64,000 nucleotides of DNA from Pectinophora gossypiella (lineage: Eukaryota > Arthropoda > Insecta > Lepidoptera > Gelechiidae): positions 13,578,598 to 13,642,597 of the forward strand of contig NC_065421.1 of NCBI RefSeq assembly GCF_024362695.1, read 5' to 3'. Below are positions 44,512-54,761 of the stretch, piece after piece. Under the pieces are notes generated by a model. That model made no database searches. It had not been told where the DNA came from and was given only the letters and a program-made list of their open reading frames with translations. Position numbers and translations under genes: made by a program. Each line of letters opens with the position of its first letter. Within the stretch, counting starts at the first letter, position 1.

Positions 44512-44778
44512 TTTGACGTGACTTGTGGATTTACCGCAGATGGCAATAACTACTTGGCCGGACAAATGGGGAGCGCTGAAGGCTCTCACCCGGTACAACG
44601 TTTAAGACAACAGCCTGAGGGTGCCCAGTTGGGCGCGAACCTCGGTTAAGGGCGTCGTCTGAGAGGAAAAATATTTGAAAGAATTAATCAACCCTACTGG
44701 GTTGATAGCGATAAGCGCTGAATGAGAGAAATCGTCGACCACGCCGGCGGAGTCGGTATCGGGGTCCTGAAGTGCATT
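44512..44778 (-). mobile_element. Retroposon F copy
   Basis: From TTGACGTGACTTGTGGATTT through CTCACCCGGTACAACG to GGCGGAGTCGGTATCGGGGT. Reads 3'-to-5' on the plus strand. Confidence 0.8.
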
Positions 44779-44968
44779 CCGGCAGTAACAAGGCGCAAAA
44801 CTTATGTAAAAAGAATTTATAACCTCACCTTTAGGCAGATGAAACTAGAATACAAGAAAGAACAATTTGAAAAACGAAAACAGCCAGTAACCTTACTAAT
44901 AAAGAGTTTTTTAAAAAAAAAAACAACACAACAACGGGAACATTCCCACTTTGGGAACACTGTACGTA

Positions 44969-45110
44969 CGGTCACGAGTACTAATATGTATACACTTCGA
45001 TACCATGTCACATTAACTTTTTCGCCAAATTGACCCGTAAGTCTCATTAAATGTCAAATATGTTAGTGCGACAGGGTTCTAAAGTGGGTATATGATATTG
45101 CTCGTGAATG
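44969..45110. mobile_element. MITE-T copy 2 (142 bp)
   Basis: CGGTCACGAGTACTAATATG to GATATTGCTCGTGAATG, flanked by TA (44967-44968 and 45111-45112). Same length as the 22254 copy. Confidence 0.75.
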
Positions 45111-46145
45111 TACGGCCAGGGACAAGCACATTCCGCGAGCTGATCACCAACCTCCAGTAATGGACAGGCACGAAATTTGTCAAGAAGGTCTTCCAGCACA
45201 AGTTAAGGAAAATCGGCAATTTGTTGTCCATTACAAAAAATAAGGCGATAAAAAAGTTATAAGTAGTCGGTAAACTAATCGCGTGCCTATGTCGATATAT
45301 GAAGACAATAAATTAAGTTTTATTCAACCTGCCATCCAACCAGCTAGTAGCTGCAAGAAAAACAGAGGTAAAATGCAATACAAATATACCTCGGACACTC
45401 CATACAAAAATTTCATTCTAATCATGTTCCGTCTAACGAGTGCGCGCAAGACAAACATTGCGGGCTCTGTCCCTAACAGACTCCTTACGGCTTTAAAGGT
45501 TAGGTTACACAGTGCGAGAAGCTGATGTGACAATAGACAGCTATACTGTGCCTGCGTACTCGTATGACAGTAGCACGACTGGCCTCGCACGGTCACACTA
45601 TGCAAACTGCTGGTGTCGCAAAAGACAGCTACTATACCAGTGTACTGGTATAATTCGTTTGTATCATGTCGCCCAAACAAGAAACACTGTACCCGGCGTG
45701 GGCCCGAGCGTACGAGCTACTGTCATTTCGCAAAATCGTGCGAGTTGACGAGTGGTGTGGTGGGGGAAGGCAAGTAGCGAGTAAAAACAAAAAATGTTAA
45801 AGTAACTCAGAGTGTAACCTAGGCTTAAGACCCTGAGGGTGAAATCGGCGTTGCCGGACCCAATAAATGCGCGGCGAACCTTTCTAACATACTTAGTATT
45901 TTATATATCAGAGAGAATTACAATTTACTAGACCTAATTAAAACAGCATTAAATCCACCACAAACTTCGTCAAAAAGGAACTAAAACAAGAATAATCCAT
46001 AAATCCACAAAAGTTTGGTCAAAATACAAATCGAAATCAGCAACAAGCTTCGTCAATATTCGAATAGCGTATCTTATTTAAGTATATTATGTTTTATTTT
46101 AGGATACGATTTCAGTAATTTAGCTGTCTAATATTTTGGTTCCCA
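45111..46145. other. Stretch without a supported gene
   Basis: A 118-codon minus-strand open frame (45680-45324) has no recognisable domain. A short inverted repeat TATACCAG/CTGGTATA with a TGTA loop lies at about 45633-45652. Function unknown. Confidence 0.35.
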
Positions 46146-46149
46146 GATG

Positions 46150-46250
46150 GTTTATTAAAATTCAAAAATATTTATTTCGGAAACTTGTCCATATTATGTT
46201 AGTAACAGAAAAATTAACCTAGTATTAGTAACAGGGTTGAAAGACGACTA
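46150..46250 (-). repeat. LINE-L 3'-UTR-like fragment
   Basis: AAATATTTATTTCGGAAAC, then CATATTATGTTAGTAACAG, related to 4220-4320 and 16915-17000. Confidence 0.45.
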
Positions 46251-46500
46251 CACTTACAAGATTTTTTTTCTCGCGTTCTTTCTTTCATAATTTTATCAAA
46301 GAAACGTATGAGCATAGAACGAACAGGAACGGATAGCTCACACTAAGTTTTCTCAAGACAAGAAGTGACAAATGGCAGCGGTATATCTAGGTCTTACTTA
46401 GCGGTGCGGGTCCGATAGAGCGGGACACATTGTTTTGAAGGACTTGGCAATATAATATTATCTTTCTTGTATATGCGTGTGCAAAAATGTCCTTGAGTAT

Positions 46501-46792
46501 CATCATTAGCAGCCCATTAACGTCCCCACTGCTGGGGCACGGGCCTTCCCTATGGATAGGGGGATCGGGCCTTAAACCATCACGCGGCGCGGGCCCAGTG
46601 CGGATTGATGGTTATTAACGACTGCCAATGCAGCCGGGACCAACGGCTTAACGTGCCGTCCGAAGCACGGAGGAGCTCGAGATAAAAACTTTTTTCTTTT
46701 GGTTACCCATCCTATGACCGGCCTTTGCGAAAGTTGCTTAACTTCAACAATCGCAGACCGAGCGCGTTTACCGCTGCGCCACCGAGCTCCTC
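46501..46792 (-). mobile_element. SINE-C copy with target-site duplication
   Basis: Full element in reverse. GTCCTTGAGTAT is duplicated at 46489-46500 and 46793-46804. The right duplicate runs straight into MITE-H. Confidence 0.9.
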
Positions 46793-46805
46793 GTCCTTGA
46801 GTATA

Positions 46806-47133
46806 CAGGGTGTTAGTGACATCGTAACGAATACTCAGGGGGATGATTCTGAGGTAATATCAAGTGGAATTTTCCGTCGATTCATGTTTTTTTTTAGATT
46901 TTTTCAAATTATTTTCAATCCTATACTTTTGCGATGGAAAATTCCACCTGATATTAACTCAAAATAATCAGCTGAATCATCCCTCTCAGTATTCGTTACG
47001 ATGTCACATACACCCCGTACAAGTACATACGGTAGCCATACAAGTAGGTATGGGTGTTAGTGACACCGTAACGAATACTGAAGGGGATGATTCAGACCAT
47101 GATTCTGAGTGGATATCAAGTGGAATTTTTCAT
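46806..47133. mobile_element. MITE-H, one and a half hairpins
   Basis: First hairpin complete (CAGGGTGTTAGTGACATCG to GATGTCACATACACCC), then the linker with CCATACAAGTAGGTATGG, then only the left arm of the second hairpin, ending at about 47133. The 188-codon open frame here is an artefact of reading through the arms. Confidence 0.8.
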
Positions 47134-47397
47134 TCCATTTTCTCATCACTTCTTTCCCTCAACCATAACACCTTACGAAGTAACGTAGATTCCAAAAAGT
47201 TGAATTGGCCTTTTACTTTAACAAACCCTCGATTTAATTTCATTAATTTCAATCCGGTTCCATATTTATTAACTTGGATGGAAACTAAAAAAAAATGTTT
47301 TTTTTTTTTAAATTGTTTTTGTGGTTTTTACTATAAGACGACGTTAATGGGTTCGTTTTACCATTTGGTAAGGATCCCTAATCATCAACTGCTTAGC

Positions 47398-47560
47398 CTT
47401 ATCTCATATCTCACAGGGTCGCTTACCTAACCTGAAGATTTGACAGGTCTGGGTTTTTACGGACGCAACTGCCTGTCTGAGCTTCCAACCTACCAGACCA
47501 AAACATCACATAACCCTGAAACGTGTGAATGTGGGTTTCGTCACCATGTTTTCCTTCACC
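47398..47560 (-). repeat. SINE-D 3' half
   Basis: CTGAAGATTTGACAGGTCTG, GAATGTGGGTTTCGTCACCA and GTTTTCCTTCACC. Followed directly by a second SINE-D in the same orientation. Confidence 0.75.
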
Positions 47561-47568
47561 TTATTTGA

Positions 47569-47893
47569 CTAGCACATTATCTCGTTTTTCTAAAGGGTCC
47601 ACTTACATAACCTGAAGATTTGACAGGTCCGGTTTTTTACAGAAGCGACTGCCTGTTTGACCTTCCAATCCGCAAAGGGAAAACCAACCCAATACAGGTT
47701 AGGTCATATACCTCCGAAATGCATTTCTCGGGAATGTGGGTTTCCTCACGACGTTTTCCTTCACCGTTGAGCTGAGAGCTTCACGTGATAATCATTTATG
47801 ATCCAAACACGAATTCGAAAACAATTTCGACAATCATTGGTTTTGCTGGGTTCGAACCTGCGACCTCAAAGTGAGGCAAGCGTTCTACCGGTA
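47569..47893 (-). mobile_element. SINE-D, nearly full copy
   Basis: From GCACATTATCTCG through CCTCCGAAATGCATTTCTCG to the tRNA-like head GGGTTCGAACCTGCGACCTC, truncated after GCGTTCTACCGG. Confidence 0.8.
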
Positions 47894-48279
47894 CTCCCTA
47901 CCTTTCTCGGCAGTGTGTCTCGCGTTCAAACAAATGATGGCTGAGGGATAACTCCATGTGTTAGCAAACGTCATTTGTAACGGGAATCTTCTCTAGGTGA
48001 AACGATGGCAATCCACTAAAGGCACCCGATGTGGAAATCCATAAGTATGTGGAGATGTTTTTTTTTTCAGACTAAGCGTTTTTTCTTCGCGAAACCACAT
48101 CATGCGACTGCGTGGCCGTTCCTACTGGATTCTCTAATCACAAAATGCGAAGATCTAGGTATATTTCATCCTGGGATTACGAGTATAGGTGACCTTCACC
48201 ACGATGACGCCACCACAGTCACACCACCATCAAAATGCAGTTGACATCTGCCGCTTTACGCTGAACTCTTACTGTGAAG

Positions 48280-48560
48280 TCCCAGCTTCGAATTCTAGTA
48301 CCAGACCAAACTAATGATTTTCGAAATTGTTTTCAAATTCATGTTTGGATCATAAAATGTTATCACGTGCTCAGCGGTAAAGGAAAACATAGAAAGGAAA
48401 TCTCCGTTCCCAATAACAGCGCTCCGGAGGTATGTGATGTGATCTAACCTGTCTTCTCTTCTTTTTTTTGTTTTGTCTTCTTTACTTTTCTTTTTTTCTA
48501 TCTGTATTGGGCTGGATATCCGTTCACGGGTTGGATGGTCAAACAGGCTGCCCCTTTTGT
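48280..48560 (+). mobile_element. SINE-D copy with pyrimidine-rich insertion
   Basis: Head scrap CCCAGCTTCGAATTCTAG, TTTGGATCATAAAATG and CACGTGCTCAGCGGTAAAGG, then a T-rich insertion at 48455-48510 before GTATTGGGCTGGATATCC. The missing end (CTGTCGAATCTTCAGGTTAG) reappears at 48685-48735 after another retroposon tail with AATAAATGATTCTG. 47894-48279 has a weak candidate exon (see findings). Confidence 0.7.
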
Positions 48561-48921
48561 ACACACGACTACAACTTGTGAAATGACGCAGATTCAAAAA
48601 TGTTTAATTAACCTTCAACAAGTTTATCTATGATAATTACGGTGAATAAATGATTCTGATTCTGTAAGAACCTAAACCACACCTGTCGAATCTTCAGGTT
48701 AGGTAAGTGGACTTCGTGAAAACTGGAACGGGAGATGATGACACTGACCACGGAATTCCACGTACTACGATCCTGCTACACCATTTTCGCTCCTTCCAAT
48801 CTAAATAATTTTCATACATGCTCGTCGGTTCAGAGTACTTTTTACCTGTTTTTGTATACTTACTTAGACTCTCGGTTCGTCATGGCTTAGCAACGGTACT
48901 GAAAAGTATCGGCGTCCGAAG

Positions 48922-49262
48922 GACGTAATATACGATCCCGACGACCCGATTACTCTAGCCATAGAGGCAGCCAATCAGCTCGCGACACCAAACACTTCAG
49001 GTCCCCGATACCGACCCCGCCGGCGTGGTCGACGATTTCCCTCATTCAGCGCTTATCGCTATCGACCCCCTAGGGTCGATTAATTCTTTCAAATATTTTT
49101 CTTCTCAGACGACGCCCTGAGCCGAGGTTCGCGCCCAACCGGGCACCCTCAGGCCTGTTGTCTTAAACGTTGTACCGGGTGAGAGCCTTCAGCGCTCCCC
49201 ATTTGTCCGGCCAAGTAGTTAATGCCATCTGCGGCAAATCTACAATAAGTCACGTCAAAAAT
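48922..49262 (+). mobile_element. Retroposon F, longest copy
   Basis: Runs from ACGTAATATACGATCCCGAC through GAGGCAGCCAATCAGCTCGC to AATAAGTCACGTCAAAAATT. Best-preserved copy in the window. Confidence 0.85.
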
Positions 49263-49264
49263 TA

Positions 49265-49560
49265 TTTGGTTCGTCATGGACGCCATCGGTACGGCAATGT
49301 AGGACGGAAGGAGCAAGTTACAGGGACTATAACCTGTAACCTGACAGAGGGCAGCAGTAACTGTCAGTACTATTCAGAGGCGGAAGACAGTACGACTAGT
49401 ACGACTTTGAATTAGACTAATCTCAGTGCCATCCCACTCGTGTCAGACAGAGTACTGCGGGGCGGAGGGCAAGAGGGAAACCACTGCCTTATTTTTCTCT
49501 AAATAATAGCATGGAGAATGCTACACTGACAAGAGCATGGCTTTTAAATTAGTTATGATG
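49265..49560 (+). repeat. LINE-E 3' end, long copy
   Basis: CAGCAGTAACTGTCAGTACT, GGGCGGAGGGCAAGAGGGAA and TAGCATGGAGAATGCTACAC, ending GACAAGAGCATGGCTTTTAA. Confidence 0.75.
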
Positions 49561-49680
49561 AGACTCTCCTTTACATAGACTTAGTATTTTTGAAAATCAA
49601 AGTTAGGTTTAAAGATTATTTATTCTCACTTAAGACAATACAAAGTCACTTACGTAAGAAAAAGATAAACTAGGATTAGA

Positions 49681-49990
49681 CTCACATCACATCATCAGCC
49701 CATTAACGTCCCCACTGCTGGGGCACGGGCCTCCCTATAGATGGATAGGGAGATCGGGCCTTAAACCATCACGCGGGCCCAGTGCGGATTGATGGTTATT
49801 AACGACTGCTAATGCAGCCGGGACCAACGGCTTAACGTGCCTTCCGAAGCACGGAGGAGCTCGAGATGAAAACTTTTTTTGTGGTCACCCATCCTATGAC
49901 CGGCCTCTGCGAAAGTTGCTTAACTTCAACAATCGCAGACCGAGCGCGTTTACCGCTGCGCCACCGAGCTCCTCCGCCGCCGGGCTCCTC
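49681..49990 (-). mobile_element. SINE-C copy with target-site duplication
   Basis: Full element in reverse, with an extra duplicated GGGCTCCTC at its 5' (right) end. Flanked by AGGATTAGA at 49672-49680 and 49991-49999. Confidence 0.85.
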
Positions 49991-50289
49991 AGGATTAGAT
50001 TAGACTAAAATTAAATAATTACATCGTTCACATAAATCGCAATACACCAAAAATAAATACCATTTCATTCACTGTCACGGATTTAAACATTCTTTCCAAA
50101 AATAAGTTGATTTTATAGCCACTAGTGGGTAGTATTGCGACACGTGTCAGTTACCTATTGACAAAGTGTGTAAACACGCCACTGATTTGATTCCCAATAC
50201 GCTCATCGGTTATGTGGCCCATCGATCTTGACTTGGTGGAGTTTCACTAGTTTAACCTAGTGTAAGACAAGTAAGCATCGAGAGATATA

Positions 50290-50875
50290 CAGATTGTTAG
50301 TGACATCGCAACGAATACTGTGGGGGATGATTCATCCCACGATTCTGAGTTTTAACAAGTGGAAGTTTTCGTCACAAAATTTGTTTTTCTGTTTTTTTTT
50401 TTATTATTTGATATTAACTCAGAATCATGAGTCGAATCATCCTCTTAATATTCGTTACGATGTCACTTACACGATGTACAAGTCCGTATAGATAACCTAC
50501 AGGTCATTATGGGTGTTAGTGACATAGTAACAAAAAACTTAGGCGGATTATTTAAACCATGATTCTGAGTTGACATCAAGTGGAATTTCCTGTAGAAAAA
50601 TTAATATTTTTTTTGTTAATGTTTTTTAATTATTTTTAGTTCCATAGGTACTTTTGCTTTTGCCTTTTTTATCATAGAAGGAAACATTTAAGGGAAAAGA
50701 GGAAGGGGTAGACCTAGGAGAACATTTATGAAACAAATAAGAGTAAAGGTGCAGGTCGTATCGTATCAGGAGGTGAAGGATTTGGCGGGAAGAAGAGAGG
50801 AATGGCGATTACCCCACCGACAAGAGCGCAGCTCTTAAATAAAGAGAGAGGTACTTTTGCGACGGAAAATGCGAC
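50290..50875. mobile_element. MITE-H copy interrupted by LINE-E
   Basis: First hairpin 50290-50480, linker with ATGTACAAGTCCGTATAG, then the left arm and loop of hairpin 2. The right arm is split: TCCATAGGTACTTTTGC ends at 50657 and resumes as GACGGAAAATGCGAC at 50861. Confidence 0.8.
50658..50848 (+). pseudogene. LINE-E insertion (191 bp) with 12-bp target duplication
   Basis: Encodes GKRGRGRPRRTFMKQIRVKV, QVVSYQEVKDLAGRREEWRL, then PHRQERSS and TAA (50836-50838). This is the C-terminus of an RTE-like LINE polyprotein. AGGTACTTTTGC is duplicated at 50646-50657 and 50849-50860. It shows that the CGACAAGAGCG block seen in other LINE-E ends encodes the last residues of the protein. Confidence 0.85.
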
Positions 50876-51377
50876 ATATTGTTGATTTAATAGATTATAT
50901 TGCTATTAATCGATTATTACTATATAACAACAACATTAGCCCACACCAAAGATAATGCTAGCGAGTGTATGTAGCTACGAAGTCGTCACGCAGTAACTAG
51001 GTAGATACCTACCTATGTAAATGCTAAACTTTTCCTTCGCTACCAGAAAGTACCTACTTACTGAAACAGATAAGTGTATGCATAATCGTCAGAGAATGCT
51101 TACACTCGCTGCTATATTCAGACTGTAGTACTCAGGTTGCCAGCGCAACGATTTAAATGTTAATCTGCGTCCAATCCTACCTTACCTTAGAATTTTACGT
51201 TTGTTTTTAACCTACTACAAAAAATTAGGTTATCTTGCCTCGTATGTATTTTATAACATAATTAATAATATCATCACGTCTGTATTAAAGGGTACTTAGT
51301 GGTAATACACTCATTGTGGCGTAGAAATGGTCTTACACCACAAATAAAGGAAAAAAATGTAGTTCATCACAAAAAAA

Positions 51378-51662
51378 GAAGATTGAGAAGGGAATGTTAG
51401 GTTGGTTTGGACACGTAGAGCGAATGAAGGATAATATAATTACGAAAGCGGTATATAAAGCGAAAGTTGATGGTAGGGCTGGCAGAGGAAGACCAGAAGG
51501 ACTTACATTGACCAAATTGGAGATGTCCTTAGAAAAGGTTTAGTACGACCTCTCTGTGGAGGAAGCAAGAGAAGTGTGTCAGGATCGAAGCAAATGGAAT
51601 TCCATAGTCTCTGCTTCCCCCGGTGGGAAATAGGCGTGAGTTTATGTATAAATGTATGTATC
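51378..51662 (+). pseudogene. LINE-R C-terminal fragment and 3' tail
   Basis: Encodes IEKGMLGWFGHVERMKDN, then AVYKAKVDGRAGRGRP, then loses register. The tail GCTTCCCCCGGTGGGAAATA ends in (ATGT)n. Collinear with the plus-strand complement of 20635-21000. Confidence 0.8.
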
Positions 51663-52274
51663 ACAAAAAAAAGTCTTTGCGATTACAAACTTATTTGCAG
51701 TTGGTAATGTAATCGCGACCTGGATTGTTGTATGGATGTGACGGAACCAACCCCAATAACCAATATAATATTCGGAGTAAGAATCAGAGAAGCAAAGGGA
51801 GACTGGTACGATGTGTGAAGGTAGTGCTTCTGGCTACCCTGATAGGGAAAGAGGGTGTGAACATATTATGTTTGTTTTATTAAATGTGTTACTTTTTTAT
51901 ACGCATTCCGAAGAACTTTACACCATGGGAATCTCATACTGTAGGGTAGGTACTTGAAAAGGTTTTTATAAACATTTCATAAGAAATACTAAGCCAAAAA
52001 CAAAACGTCCAATAAATTTAAATATTAGACGATAACATATACAAATGTTTGCCATAAAGTTTGTGATATATGATATGAGAACAGAGAACTAACTTTTGTC
52101 TAAGTGGCTAGTACAATGGGCATTCCAACCAAATACAAAGGACTCGATTGTTGGCAATAAAGTATAGGAATGATTGCATTTAACATATGCAATGCAGATG
52201 TAGAAAGGTTAATGGTTTTTGGGAAAAAATAACTTGAGAACGTGTGGGAAGAATGTTAGAGAGAACACAAGGAT

Positions 52275-52560
52275 CGAGGACTTGCGATTCGGACGTCGCG
52301 GGAGCAGGTCGTAGTCGTTGTGAGGGTTGACGAGGACTTGCCCATTGTACATCGCGGGAGCGGGTCGTGACCGTTGTGAGGATTGAGAGAGAGCTTGCCC
52401 ATCGTACGTCGCGGGGGCAGATCGTGGTCGTTGTGAGGGTTGTGGGGGTTGCGATTCGGATGTCGCGGGAGCAGGTCGTGGTCGTTGTGAGGGTTGTGAG
52501 GGGACTTGCCCATCGGACGTCGCGGGAGCAGGTCGTGACCGTTGGGGGTGTTGTGAGTGT
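52275..52560. repeat. Five-unit minisatellite in the 5' LTR (unit about 56 bp)
   Basis: Units start near 52275, 52331, 52389, 52445 and 52498. Each contains a CGTCGCGGGAGCAGGTCGT-like core and GTTGTGAGG. The same block is at 60880-61165 in the 3' LTR. Confidence 0.85.
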
Positions 52561-54692
52561 AGTGAGTGGAAAGACTGTAGGGGTTGAAAAGACTGTAGGG
52601 GTTGACGCTGGAGTTGAGGAAGACGAGCCGGGTAGCTAGAGGGTGGAGACGTACGGTGTTGCTGAGCGGAACAAAGCGATCTGAAACATCGGTTTCAGGT
52701 CTCAAGTAAGATTAGGTGTAAGATTAGGATTGGTTAGGATCATTGGGAATGTGACAAGTATAGATTGGATAAGTCAGTAGATCAACTCTAAAAATTATAT
52801 TGCTTCTTTTGTGATTGAGTTATAATTTTGATTCCACTGCAAGGTTATACATCTAAGTACTTAATTAATATCTACTTATATTATTTACCCATTAAATTTC
52901 TCTTCAACAATCGTTCCAAATTGACATATAGGTACAAATGAATCTGGATATTACTAGATGAATATTATAATATTTATGATTATTATTTTATTAAGTATAT
53001 CAATTACATTTATATTATGACTATGTTGAAGATAATAATTTTATTATTTCCATCACAACTTTCTATTGAAAGTTCCTTAACTTGACAAACCTATCTTGTT
53101 GAAATATCCTGAACGGGAGCACTCTGCATAATGACAAGTGAATATTTTTGTGTACATTATTATGTTATTTTTATTAGAATATGTTATTCTATATACATTT
53201 AATCATTTGAATACTCTGTCATACGGTCATACCTGCGTTATTTATTAATATTCTCGATATTATCCAGGCCGTTGTCCTAGCGCTCGATCGTACTTCATCA
53301 TACTACTATTTATATAAATAAATTATCGACGAGTTGCAGTCCTTTGTGACGGACTAACGAAAGCCTGTCTACGTTACTATCATCAAATATTATCTTTTAT
53401 ATTACTTGTTTTAATGCTCTTACTCATTTATAATATCAATACTGGACGTAGTCACGACATTATCGCACCACAAGTTAACTTGTCCTTGGGTGTAGACCGA
53501 CATTTGATGAAATGCTGATATTGTTTACCAAAGCTAAGAATATTATATTGCATGTTTTGCATATGAGACTGACCATTCATCAAATTTGATGATACTAATT
53601 GAATAAAGTAAGCTATGAAGCTGATTGGTGCTGAGTGCTGCTCATCCCAAATCCTTACACTTTATTTTATACTTCAGAGATATTTTATCTCTACAACAAG
53701 GCCGAATGGCTCACCATTACAAAATATATCCTTTTCGGAGAGGGGCCTAAATCAGGGTAGGGCCTCATTCGCCGAAGAGCGTGGTCGGGGCTCGAAAAGG
53801 CACCCTATACCATTACATTGTTGGTATGGGATTCTAATCCTTTTCCTGTGTTCCTAGATCTTTCACAATAATAAAACCCTAATTCCTAAACAAATAAATC
53901 CTTATTTAACTTAACCTACCTATATTTATAATTATTTATTTTTATATTAGATACTATTATAGCACTCTCAATTTAATCTCAATTGACAATACTTCAATAT
54001 TTCAATCTATATCGTATTCAAGTTTATTACTTATGTCTCTCATTGTACCAAATATAAATACCATTCTAGTACTCCTCTAAATTCTCATATTAATCTAATT
54101 TAATTTAGTCTCTTTATTGATTTGTAATAAATCTATAGTAAGTATTTATTAAAATATTTTACATATAATATTTTATAAGTATTTATTCAACTGTATTTCA
54201 TTTACTGTATATTGTTTTATATTGTATTCTATTTATTTATGACATGTATAGTATAATATGTATGGCATTCTTAACGTCTCCTTTCGTACGTTCATCCTGA
54301 TCTCAACATACCTTCATTCAAAGAATCTGAGTTATTACAAAACACAACGTAGAGTCCTAACCATAATATACTAGACGATCACATTATTATTAATTGGCCA
54401 ATTAAAATCTACTTTCATTATTTTACGAATTCGTTTTACAGCTGCATGTTATATTTTAAGGATTTCTTGATTTGATATATTTTTATCTGCTCGTGTCTGT
54501 GTACCTTTATTTCAGATGGATTATATTATGCTTTATCAAAGACGTTTGAATATGTCTGTTATATGTTTTCTGTGCTGTGTGAATTTTCCTTACAGGTATA
54601 TTTTTATACGTACTTATAGGTCAAAGTAGATGATTGTAGGGATATATAGATTTAGGCAGGTGTTTAAACGAGTTGCGAAGGGGGGGCGTTAC

Positions 54693-54713
54693 ATTTGGTG
54701 CCGTGAGTAGGAT
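54693..54713 (+). repeat. Second, degenerate primer-binding-site copy inside the LTR
   Basis: TTTGGTGCCGTGAGTAGGAT lies 48 bp before the functional site and shares a G-run and GTTAC upstream. The 3' LTR has the same copy at 63298-63318. Confidence 0.8.
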
Positions 54714-54740
54714 AGTTCTAAGGAAGGGGGGAGTGTTACA

Positions 54741-54761
54741 ATTTGGTGCCGTGACCAGGAT
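54741..54761 (+). other. Primer-binding site
   Basis: TTTGGTGCCGTGACCAGGAT lies immediately after the 5' LTR. The TGGTGCCGTGAC core is complementary to the acceptor end expected for a eukaryotic tRNA-His (…GTCACGGCACCA); two positions differ before GGAT matches again. The tRNA identity is from memory of tRNA-His and is moderately sure. Confidence 0.75.

Larger units (their letters stand above)
51737..54740 (+). repeat. 5' LTR (3,004 bp)
   Basis: Unusually long LTR. Starts TGTGACGGAACCAACCCCAA and ends GGGGGGAGTGTTACA. It is mostly AT-rich, with a GC-rich tandem-repeat block at 52275-52560. Identical open frames in both LTRs are a consequence of LTR identity, not evidence for coding. Confidence 0.92.

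Noticed and set aside
45324..45680. 118-codon minus-strand frame
   Set aside because: Composition and residues do not resemble any family; no exon signals.
46864..47430. 188-codon plus-strand frame
   Set aside because: Reads through MITE-H arms and unrelated flank; similar arms give similar frames at 42753-43181.
52256..52705. 149-codon minus-strand frame, repeated at 60861-61310
   Set aside because: It is the translation of the LTR minisatellite; identity between copies reflects LTR identity, and the product is a low-complexity repeat.
53615..53857. 80-codon frame in both LTRs (also 62220-62462)
   Set aside because: No domain or start context; present twice only because LTRs are direct repeats.
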